A DNA stretch of 15,009 bases from an uncultured Lachnospiraceae bacterium (GTDB lineage Bacteria; Bacillota; Clostridia; Lachnospirales; Lachnospiraceae), in assembly GCA_947177515.1 (NCBI GenBank), contig CAMWUU010000032.1, forward strand, positions 1-15,009, read 5' to 3'. Both the position numbers and the translations under genes were made by a program. A model generated the notes under the pieces. The model did not search any database. It was not told the DNA's origin and was given only the letters and a program-made list of their open reading frames with translations. Position 1 is the first letter of the stretch; each line of letters begins with the position of its first letter. Below, one piece after another: positions 7,782 to 13,682 of this stretch.

Positions 7782-9314
7782 ATGAGAATCACAAACAGGA
7801 TGATGACAAATAATATGCTCTACAACATTAACGGGAATAAAAATACCCTGGCGGTTCTGGAGCAGCAGTATGCAACGGGCGCGAAGATACAAAAGCCGTC
7901 CGAGGATCCGATTGTTGCGGTGCGCGCTTTAAAGCTGCGCACAAGCCTGTCGGAACTGACCCAGTACTACAAGAAGAATATCCCGGATGCAAAGGCGTGG
8001 ATGGATGTGACGGAGAGTGCCCTAACTGTAGTTAACGATATCCTGACACAGGTGCATACCTATTGCGTGCAGGGTGCGACCGGCACGATTAAGGAGGGTG
8101 ACCGTGACGATATTATAAAGACACTCACCCAGTTAAAACAGCAGGTTTACCAGGAAGGCGATACAAACTATGCCGGACGGTATGTGTTTACGGGCTATAA
8201 GACGGACACAAGCCTGATTTTTGATGAGCCGCAGGAACATGAGAAGTACGCGATCACAGAGAATTTTTCCCCGGAAAATATTGACACGATCAAGAAGACA
8301 TTAAATGACTGTGATATGGAACTCTATGATCCGGATGATCCGTCTTCCGTGGAATTTGAGGATAAGCCGAATATGCATACGGCGTACCGGATCCGTCTTT
8401 CCTATGATAAGCTTGATTCGCCGGAGGAGGATGGGAATATTGTAATCCGCACGGCGGAACTTGATGAGAATGGTGAGGTGGTGCGGGATGAGGACGGGAA
8501 TATTGTCTATGAGGAAAGTTCCGAGGTGATTGAGAGTATGCTTTCCACTGACCCGAATGCATATGTGGTCGAGGAGGGGATACGCTATCTGACGGATACC
8601 GGGGAGCTGATTCTTTCTCCGGAAGTCTATGAAGAGTGGAGGCATCTTGGTGCCATCCAGGTCGATTATGAAAAGACAAACTTTGCAAAGAATGACCTGC
8701 GTCCGGAGCACTATTTTAACTGTACGGTAACAGATCTGACTGACGAGGACAAGGAACCAATTGTCTACACAAAGGAAGACCAGCAGATTGGCTATGAGGT
8801 CAATTTCAAGCAGCGCCTTACAATCAATACCCAGGGAGCCGATGCGATCCAGCATGATATTGGACGGACAATAGATGAGATGGTAAATGCCGTAAATGAA
8901 GTGATGGTGTCGCAGGCAAAGTTAGACGAAATTGACAAGATGATTAAAGATGATAACACAACGCCCGAGCAGAAAAAGAAGCTTGAGGAGATGCGGGAGC
9001 TGGTCAATACTGAGTATGTACTGAAGACGGAAGCCCTCCAGAGTGCCTTTTCCAACGCCCTGACAAAGATTGAGAAGCAGCAGGATGTGGTCAATGTTGC
9101 GGTGTCGGATCTCGGTGCGCGCTATGTGCGGCTTCAGCTTACGGAGAGCAGGCTAGGAAGCGAAAAAACGGAGTTTGAGGAACTGCTTTCCTCGAATGAA
9201 GATGTCGATATGGTTGACACAATTATCCGCTACCGTTCCATGCAGGCCATTTACAATGCCTCCCTTTCTGCGGCGGCGCAGTCCGTGCAGACAACATTGC
9301 TTGACTTTTTATAA
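7782..9314 (+). CDS. flgL: FlgL (HAP3) hook-filament junction protein, enlarged
   Basis: FlgL sits between FlgK and the flagellin filament. The first 145 residues are typical: MRITNRMMTNNMLYNING, then YATGAKIQKPSEDP (30-43), and NYAGRYVFTGYKTDTSLF-like sequence (129-147). The C-terminal part (355-510) is the usual helical return strand, ending IIRYRSMQAIYNASLSAAAQSVQTTLLDFL. Between them lies a central acidic region (about 150-345) much longer than in enteric FlgL: the whole protein is 510 residues against about 300. That insert contains beta-hairpin-like repeats such as LDENGEVVRDEDGNIVY (227-243). Cysteines are present at 95, 177 and 314. AGGAGG (7770-7775) overlaps the end of the second flgK, and the genes are 10 nt apart, so coupled translation is likely. 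The next gene, fliW, is 172 nt away. Confidence 0.94.
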   Translation: MRITNRMMTNNMLYNINGNKNTLAVLEQQYATGAKIQKPSEDPIVAVRALKLRTSLSELTQYYKKNIPDAKAWMDVTESALTVVNDILTQVHTYCVQGATGTIKEGDRDDIIKTLTQLKQQVYQEGDTNYAGRYVFTGYKTDTSLIFDEPQEHEKYAITENFSPENIDTIKKTLNDCDMELYDPDDPSSVEFEDKPNMHTAYRIRLSYDKLDSPEEDGNIVIRTAELDENGEVVRDEDGNIVYEESSEVIESMLSTDPNAYVVEEGIRYLTDTGELILSPEVYEEWRHLGAIQVDYEKTNFAKNDLRPEHYFNCTVTDLTDEDKEPIVYTKEDQQIGYEVNFKQRLTINTQGADAIQHDIGRTIDEMVNAVNEVMVSQAKLDEIDKMIKDDNTTPEQKKKLEEMRELVNTEYVLKTEALQSAFSNALTKIEKQQDVVNVAVSDLGARYVRLQLTESRLGSEKTEFEELLSSNEDVDMVDTIIRYRSMQAIYNASLSAAAQSVQTTLLDFL

Positions 9315-9335
9315 GATTGATATGATTTTTGTGCT

Positions 9336-9390
9336 GATTCGGATGGGGGATTCCTGCTAGGCTTCCCCTGTCTGATATAAATTCCGAATC
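9336..9390 (+). promoter_or_regulatory. Structured leader between flgL and fliW
   Basis: The 172-nt gap before fliW is the only long break inside the flgM operon. It contains the perfect inverted repeat GATTCGGA (9336-9343) and TCCGAATC (9383-9390). Inside it lies a nested hairpin: GGGGA (9346-9350) against TCCCC (9364-9368) with CCT-gct-AGG (9353-9361) at its tip. No run of T follows, so it is not an intrinsic terminator. Several GGA motifs are present, the core of CsrA-binding sites. A role as CsrA target, RNA-processing site or protein-binding site is inference. Confidence 0.45.
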
Positions 9391-9486
9391 TCCTGCAAAT
9401 TGTGTGTTTGCCCCCGGGAATCCATATCCGGCAAGGGTGGGATCAGGCGTGTCCCGCTTATGGGGAGCAATAGAAAAGAGGGAAAT

Positions 9487-9966
9487 ATGAGCATAAAAGT
9501 AAAGACAAAACATTTTGGGGAGATTGATCTTGATGAGAGCAAGATCCTGATATTTGAAAACGGCATTATGGGGTATGAGGACTGTAAAAAATTTACAATT
9601 TTATTTAACAATGAATCCGGGACACGTCCGGTAATCTCCTGGCTGCAAAGCCTGGATGAGCCAGGTCTGGCGCTTCCGGTTATCAACCCCGTTCTTGCTA
9701 GGGAGGATTACAATCCGGTGGTCGGGGAGGAACTGCTGTCCGGGCTTGGGGAACTTACCCCGGATAACCAGATTGTTTTCGTTACACTTACGGTGCCAAA
9801 GGATCTGACAAAAATGACGGCGAATCTGAAGGCACCAATCGTGATTAACGCGGATACGAAAAAAGGTTGCCAGGTTATTGTGGAAAACCCGGAATACAAG
9901 GTAAAATACCCGGTGTATGAGCGCTTTGCCAAGGCAAAACAGGAAAAGGAGGGGAAAACATGTTAG
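9487..9966 (+). CDS. fliW: FliW, flagellin-binding assembly factor and CsrA antagonist
   Basis: FliW binds CsrA when it is not bound to flagellin; free FliW therefore lifts CsrA repression of flagellin translation (known from Bacillus and Campylobacter). The product is 159 residues, normal for FliW. Family marks visible: HFGEIDLDESKILIFENGIMGYE (9-31), WLQSLDEPGLALPVINP (52-68), NQIVFVTLTVP (94-104) and NLKAPIVIN (113-121). The open frame extends upstream to 9400, but I choose the ATG at 9487 because homology starts at MSIKVKTKHFG and a weak purine-rich site (AGAGGGA) stands just before it. An in-frame ATG at 9460 has no ribosome binding site. The gene ends in ATGTTAG, which overlaps the start of csrA, the usual FliW-CsrA coupling. 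Confidence 0.95.
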   Translation: MSIKVKTKHFGEIDLDESKILIFENGIMGYEDCKKFTILFNNESGTRPVISWLQSLDEPGLALPVINPVLAREDYNPVVGEELLSGLGELTPDNQIVFVTLTVPKDLTKMTANLKAPIVINADTKKGCQVIVENPEYKVKYPVYERFAKAKQEKEGKTC

Positions 9967-10178
9967 CCCTTTCAAGGAAAATGAACGAATCCATCATGCT
10001 GGGCAACGACATTGAGGTGACCGTCCTTGAGATTAAGGGGGATCAGGTAAAAATCGGTGTGAAGGCTCCAAAGAGCATTCCGATTTACCGTAGGGAGTTG
10101 TATCTGCAGATACGGCAGTCCAATAAGGAGGCGGCGGACGGGGATATCCCGGTACGTGCATTAGAGGGGCTGCTTTAA
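9960..10178 (+). CDS. csrA: CsrA, translational regulator
   Basis: CsrA is a small dimeric RNA-binding protein that blocks ribosome binding on GGA-containing leaders, notably flagellin mRNA in flagellate Firmicutes. The 72-residue product begins MLALSRKMNESIMLGNDIEVTV and keeps the RNA-contacting residues Arg6 and Arg44 (in IPIYRREL), with the core strand VKIGVKAPKSIPI (30-42). Its C-terminal tail (50-72) is slightly extended compared with the 61-residue enteric protein, as is usual in FliW-controlled CsrA, where FliW contacts this part. AAGGAGG (9946-9952) lies 7 nt before the ATG and inside fliW, whose stop codon overlaps the csrA start by 7 nt. This is the last gene of the operon; a terminator follows about 50 nt later. 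Confidence 0.97.
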   Translation: MLALSRKMNESIMLGNDIEVTVLEIKGDQVKIGVKAPKSIPIYRRELYLQIRQSNKEAADGDIPVRALEGLL

Positions 10179-10228
10179 GATATAAGGTGAAAGAAATGGG
10201 GTTTCGGATATACCCTGGTTTTCATGGG

Positions 10229-10257
10229 GAGCCGTAGTTTTTTTACGGCTCTTTTTT
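10229..10257 (+). terminator. Intrinsic terminator after csrA
   Basis: A perfect 8-bp stem, GAGCCGTA (10229-10236) and TACGGCTC (10244-10251), has a 7-nt loop and is followed by six T residues (10252-10257). This is a textbook rho-independent terminator and closes the flgM-csrA operon. Confidence 0.95.
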
Positions 10258-10308
10258 GGTCCTCATGGGGGAGAACGGGAGAAAATATTAAAAAATGGGG
10301 GAAAAGGC

Positions 10309-10336
10309 TAAATAACTTGACAGAAACAGCCGATAA
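10309..10336 (+). promoter_or_regulatory. Sigma-28 promoter of the flaG-fliD-fliS operon
   Basis: TAAA (10309-10312) and GCCGATAA (10329-10336) are 16 nt apart and fit the sigma-28 consensus. The stretch 10324-10341 is identical over 18 nt to 3135-3152 before flgM, extending past the consensus into ATAAT. It lies 52 nt after the csrA terminator. A TTGACA (10316-10321) inside the spacer could serve a vegetative promoter, but no good -10 is placed for it. Transcription from the sigma-28 site would leave a leader of about 140 nt before flaG. Confidence 0.87.
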
Positions 10337-10410
10337 ATAATCAGAATGCAAAATGCCAGCGATAAAAGGCATGGGGTTGGGAAGGGGAGATTTTTTTAAA
10401 CTCTTTCTGG

Positions 10411-10437
10411 ATGCATGGACGCGTCCGCGCTATGCAT
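10411..10437 (+). promoter_or_regulatory. Hairpin in the flaG leader
   Basis: Two ATGCAT copies (10411-10416 and 10432-10437) flank a GC-rich core containing the perfect palindrome GGACGCGTCC (10417-10426). As RNA it can fold with ATGCAT paired to ATGCAT and CGC (10420-10422) to GCG (10427-10429). It stands 49 nt before flaG with no T run, so it is not a terminator. It may be an RNA structure or a DNA operator. The 308-nt stretch 10179-10486 has no gene; it holds the csrA terminator, the sigma-28 promoter and this element, and I see nothing else in it. Confidence 0.4.
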
Positions 10438-10486
10438 AGGTATAAGTTGAAATTATTATAAAACAGAATCACAGGGAGGTGCAGTT

Positions 10487-10918
10487 ATGGCAATTTCAGC
10501 AATTAATTCCGTTGCCTCTTATGAGACAGCAAAACAGCCTGTAGAAAGAACAACGAAGGTAGCAGAGCCAGTCAATACGGTGGAGAAAATACCGGTAACT
10601 GATACAGTACAGAGAGTTCCGGTAATTAATTCGGGTGAGTCCAGTAGTAATTTGTCCGACCAGGGCAGGGATACGGATAAGAACGCGAGTCGGGTAAAGG
10701 ATGCCGTGACCCAGGCAAATAACAAACTTAAACTCAAGCAGAAACATATGAGCACAAGGTGCGAATTTTCCTATCATGAGCCGACCGGGAGGATTTCTAT
10801 CAAGGTTATGGACAAGGAAACGGATGAGGTCATCCGGGAAATCCCGCCGGAAGAAACGCTTGAGATGGTGGAGAAGATGTGGGAGCTTGCAGGTCTTATT
10901 GTTGACGAGCATAGATAG
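10487..10918 (+). CDS. flaG: FlaG family flagellar protein
   Basis: FlaG proteins are small flagellar proteins coded next to fliD; loss changes filament length in some bacteria, but the exact task is not settled. The 143-residue product has a variable, probably disordered first half rich in Thr, Val and Pro (residues 10-60), then the conserved FlaG core: FSYHEPTGRISIKVMDKETDEVIREIPPEETLEMVEKMWELAGLIVDE (94-141). The VIREIPPE segment is the clearest family mark. GGGAGGT (10474-10480) stands 6 nt before the ATG. It is the first gene after the second sigma-28 promoter and is followed by fliD after 82 nt. That gap contains a small GCAGGA/TCCTGC hairpin (10922-10937) without a T run. Confidence 0.93.
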   Translation: MAISAINSVASYETAKQPVERTTKVAEPVNTVEKIPVTDTVQRVPVINSGESSSNLSDQGRDTDKNASRVKDAVTQANNKLKLKQKHMSTRCEFSYHEPTGRISIKVMDKETDEVIREIPPEETLEMVEKMWELAGLIVDEHR

Positions 10919-11000
10919 CAGGCAGGAGATTTCCTGCGGATATAAGCTCTTTATGCGGGGGAAGGCAGGATTTCCCTAAGCCCGATCACAGGAAAGGGGT

Positions 11001-12584
11001 ATGAGTATGCCAATTAGAATGTCAGGTTTGGTATCCGGTCTTGATACCGAGAACATCATCAAGGAATTGATGGCGGCGCAGAGCCAGAAAAAGACCAAAA
11101 TAGAAAACAAGATTACGAAGCATGAGTGGAAGACCGAGAAGTGGCAGGATCTGAATAAAAAGCTATATGATTTTTATAAGGGTTCCCTCTCAAAGGCGAG
11201 GTTGGAGGGAAGTTTCCAGACCAGAAAAGGTTCCTCCGCGGATGAAACGAAGGTAAAGGCCACGGCTTCGGGTGGCGTAGCGGCTTATGGCACGCACAAG
11301 GTAAAGGTGGAGCAGCTTGCGAGCGCGCAGTTTGTGACCGGCAGCCAGCTTGGCGAAGTTAAGAATGCTTCTGGTAAGAATGTTACGGTTTCCGGTGCGA
11401 CAAAGCTTTCCCAGCTTGGTATCAGCGTAAAGGCGGGTGAAGAGTCCACGATTACGATTGCGTCCGGCGACAAGAAGGTTGACTTAAATGTGACCGAGGA
11501 AACGACAGTGAATGATTTCCTTACGGCATGCAGGGATGCCGGGTTGACGGCGAATTATGATACGGATCAGAAGCGTTTCTTCCTGACGGCTGAGGACAGC
11601 GGTTCGGAACATGCCTTTAGCATCACTTCTAAGACAAAGGGAGGGGCGGATGGTGACGCGTTAAAGAAGCTTGGCCTTTCCGAAGTGAAGTATACAAAAA
11701 AGGATGATGGCACAGTCGAATATGAGTATGATAAGACGAATCCGGATTTTGCCGTAAAGGAAGCATCCAACAGTATTATCTACTTGAATGGGGCGAGGTT
11801 AGTCAACAGCAGCAACGAGATTTCGGTAAACGGCTTAAACCTCGAATTAAATGCAGCGACGGGCGACGAGGAAATCTCGATTAATGTTACAAAGGATACC
11901 CAGGCTGTCTATGATATGGTTAAGAGCTTTATTAAGGATTACAATGAGCTTTTAAAAGAATTAAGCGATGCGTACTATGCAGATTCTTCTTACGGCTATG
12001 AGCCGCTGACTAGTGAGCAGCGCGAGGCGATGAACGATGAGGACATCGAGAAGTGGGAAAAGAAGATTAAGGATTCCCTGCTGCGCCGTGACAGTACTGT
12101 AAACTCCTTAATGAGCACAATGAAGATGACGATGGCGGGCACCGTGGATTACAACGGGAAAAAGTACTCCCTTTCAACTCTCGGCATTGTGACAACGGAC
12201 TATAAGGAGAAGGGACAGCTCCACATTGAGGGGGATGCGGACGACGAAACGACGGCGGGCAAGGAAGATAAGCTGATGGCGGCGATTGAGGAAGACCCGG
12301 ATATGGTAATGAAGATCGTTACCGATATGGCGGGGAAACTTTATTCGACCTTCGGCGATAAAATGAAGACTACTACGACTAGCAGCGCGCTTACCTTCTA
12401 TGAAGATAAGCAGATGAAAACAGATCTTACCAAATATAAGAAAGAATTGAGCACGATGGAGGATAAGCTCTCCGCGATGGAAGACCGCTACTATAAGCAG
12501 TTTACCGCGATGGAGAAAGCGCTCTCCCAGCTAAATTCGCAGTCAAGTTCGCTTGCTTCGTTATTTGGTGGCAGTTCCATGTGA
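11001..12584 (+). CDS. fliD: FliD (HAP2), filament cap
   Basis: FliD forms the cap at the filament tip and helps flagellin fold into place. The N-terminal motif IRMSGLVSGLDTENIIKELM (5-24) is the family signature, followed by a coiled segment (28-65). The central domains run about 80-300. The C-terminal FliD domain contains YEPLTSEQREAMNDEDIEKWEKKIKDSLLRRDSTVNSLMSTM (333-374), typical of Clostridial FliD, and ends in the coiled EDRYYKQFTAMEKALSQLNSQSSSLASLF. Length, 527, is within range. Two starts are possible: ATG 11001 (AGGA at 10990-10993, 7 nt before it) and ATG 11007 (GGGG at 10996-10999, 7 nt before it). They differ by two residues. One cysteine, Cys177, is present. fliS follows 42 nt later. 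Confidence 0.96.
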   Translation: MSMPIRMSGLVSGLDTENIIKELMAAQSQKKTKIENKITKHEWKTEKWQDLNKKLYDFYKGSLSKARLEGSFQTRKGSSADETKVKATASGGVAAYGTHKVKVEQLASAQFVTGSQLGEVKNASGKNVTVSGATKLSQLGISVKAGEESTITIASGDKKVDLNVTEETTVNDFLTACRDAGLTANYDTDQKRFFLTAEDSGSEHAFSITSKTKGGADGDALKKLGLSEVKYTKKDDGTVEYEYDKTNPDFAVKEASNSIIYLNGARLVNSSNEISVNGLNLELNAATGDEEISINVTKDTQAVYDMVKSFIKDYNELLKELSDAYYADSSYGYEPLTSEQREAMNDEDIEKWEKKIKDSLLRRDSTVNSLMSTMKMTMAGTVDYNGKKYSLSTLGIVTTDYKEKGQLHIEGDADDETTAGKEDKLMAAIEEDPDMVMKIVTDMAGKLYSTFGDKMKTTTTSSALTFYEDKQMKTDLTKYKKELSTMEDKLSAMEDRYYKQFTAMEKALSQLNSQSSSLASLFGGSSM

Positions 12585-12626
12585 GTATAACCCACAGAGT
12601 GATAACAAGGACAAGGAGGTTATGTT

Positions 12627-13013
12627 ATGACACCAAATACCAATATTGCAGCAACATACCAGGGTACTAAGGTAAATACTGCTTCGCCGGCAGAGCTGAC
12701 ACTGATGCTGTATGAGGGGGCAATCAAATTCTGCAACAAAGGAATTTATGCGATCGAGGATAAGAATATTAACAAGGCAAATGAGAACCTTTTGAAAGCG
12801 CAGAAAATCATTATGGAACTGCGCGGCACACTGGATTTCAAATATCCGGTTGCAAAAGATTTCGAACTGGTCTACGATTACATATACCGCAGGCTGGTGG
12901 AGGCGAATATCAAAAAAGACAAAGATATTGTCGAGGATGCACTAAAATATATCCGCGATATGCGTGACACCTGGAAAGAGGTTATGCGCGCTAATAAAAT
13001 GTATGTGAAATAA
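12627..13013 (+). CDS. fliS: FliS, flagellin export chaperone
   Basis: FliS is a cytosolic four-helix-bundle chaperone that binds the C-terminus of flagellin and stops it polymerising before export. In Bacillus it also assists the FliW-flagellin interaction. The 128-residue product is of normal length. Family marks are YQGTKVNTASPAELTLMLYEGAIKFCNKG (11-39), where the conserved Tyr11 and the PxELxLMLY motif lie at the flagellin groove, then ENLLKAQKIIMELRGTLDF (53-71) and the closing RDMRDTWKEVM. AAGGAGGT (12613-12620) stands 6 nt before the ATG. It is the last gene of the flaG operon, with a hairpin terminator 10 nt after its stop. Its main client, flagellin, is not in the window. Confidence 0.96.
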   Translation: MTPNTNIAATYQGTKVNTASPAELTLMLYEGAIKFCNKGIYAIEDKNINKANENLLKAQKIIMELRGTLDFKYPVAKDFELVYDYIYRRLVEANIKKDKDIVEDALKYIRDMRDTWKEVMRANKMYVK

Positions 13014-13023
13014 TTGTGAACAA

Positions 13024-13058
13024 GCAGAAAAAGGCTTTCCGTAAAAGCCTTTTTCTGC
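13024..13058 (+). terminator. Hairpin terminator after fliS
   Basis: A perfect 15-bp inverted repeat, GCAGAAAAAGGCTTT (13024-13038) and AAAGCCTTTTTCTGC (13044-13058), encloses a 5-nt loop. The core stem GGCTTT/AAAGCC is followed by five T (13050-13054) and preceded by five A, so it could act in both directions. It starts 10 nt after the fliS stop. Confidence 0.88.
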
Positions 13059-13064
13059 TATAAT
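13056..13064 (+). promoter_or_regulatory. Candidate extended -10 vegetative promoter
   Basis: TGCTATAAT (13056-13064) matches the extended -10 consensus TGnTATAAT exactly. The TGC belongs to the foot of the fliS terminator hairpin. The matching -35 position (about 13036-13041, TTTCCG) is poor, as is allowed for extended -10 promoters. It would start a transcript near 13071, about 80 nt before the FliT-like gene, and give that gene expression independent of sigma-28. Confidence 0.55.
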
Positions 13065-13148
13065 TGTATTGAGAAACATATCCTGTAATGCGAAAGAGCA
13101 GTGTTTCGGAGATGGAAAAACGTGGCCGGATGGCAGAATGGGGGAAAA

Positions 13149-13640
13149 ATGGAAGCGGGCGATCCGATTATGACACAGCTTGGGATGCTGGAGAAATGCC
13201 TAGTTTGTAAGGGAGAGTTGCTGGAAAAAATTTACAATGAAACGGCGCAGCAGGAGGCAATCCTAGACACCAACCCGTTTTCGGAGGAAGCTTTTGACAG
13301 GACACTAGAACGCAAGGCGGAAGCAATTGAGAAACTGACACAGTATGACCAGGGCTTTGAGCAGATCTTTTCAAGGATCCGGGACGAGGTGATGGCGGAT
13401 AAGGACAGATACAGGGAGCGGATTGTAAATATGCAGCAACTGATTGGTGAGGTTACAAAGAAGGCAGTCCATATCCAGTCACTAGAACAGAAAAACAAGG
13501 TGAAGCTTGAGATATATTTCAGTAACCGCAGGCAGCAGATCAAGAATTTTAATGTCAGCAGCCGAACTGTATCCAATTATTATAAGTCCATGTCTTCCGG
13601 AGGGAAGGCGGACGCATTCTTTATGGATAAAAAGCAGTAA
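13149..13640 (+). CDS. FliT/FlgN-like helical flagellar chaperone (putative)
   Basis: This is a soluble helical protein without signal peptide or membrane segment. The likely start is the ATG at 13149, giving 163 residues; GGGGG (13140-13144) is a weak ribosome binding site before it. The frame is open upstream to a GTG at 13101 and also has an ATG at 13170, so the start is unsure. The pattern FDRTLERKAEAIEKLTQYDQGFEQIFSRI (numbered from 13101, residues 65-93), then a long helix with NMQQLIGEV and SLEQKNKVKLEIYF, resembles the Lys/Glu-rich helical hairpins of FliT and FlgN chaperones (a recurrent K..aI..L...D.gFe motif). FliT, the FliD chaperone, is normally coded straight after fliS, as here, which supports the call. 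Identity as true FliT is not certain because this family has weak sequence conservation. Confidence 0.65.
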   Translation: MEAGDPIMTQLGMLEKCLVCKGELLEKIYNETAQQEAILDTNPFSEEAFDRTLERKAEAIEKLTQYDQGFEQIFSRIRDEVMADKDRYRERIVNMQQLIGEVTKKAVHIQSLEQKNKVKLEIYFSNRRQQIKNFNVSSRTVSNYYKSMSSGGKADAFFMDKKQ

Positions 13641-13682
13641 GGAACCGTTAAGGGGATGGAAGGAATGAAAGGAGTGGATGGA

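Noticed and set aside
8301..8855. Reverse-strand open frame of 184 codons within flgL
   Set aside because: It is a shadow of the flgL coding strand; the forward frame has family motifs at both ends, and this one does not look like a protein family I know.
9400..9486. Upstream extension of the fliW frame
   Set aside because: The added 29 residues have no similarity to FliW, the in-frame starts lack ribosome binding sites, and the region holds inverted repeats.
10358..10365. AGCGATAA downstream of the flaG promoter as a second sigma-28 site
   Set aside because: It lacks the CCG core, and only a weak TAAT stands at a suitable distance.
10922..10937. GCAGGA/TCCTGC hairpin between flaG and fliD
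   Set aside because: The stem is only 6 bp with no T run, so it is not a terminator; it may be chance in a Gly/Arg-codon-rich setting.
12322..12328. CCGATAT inside fliD, resembling a Bacillus sigma-D -10
   Set aside because: The nearest TAAT-like -35 is only about 11 nt upstream instead of 14-16, and the site is internal to a gene.
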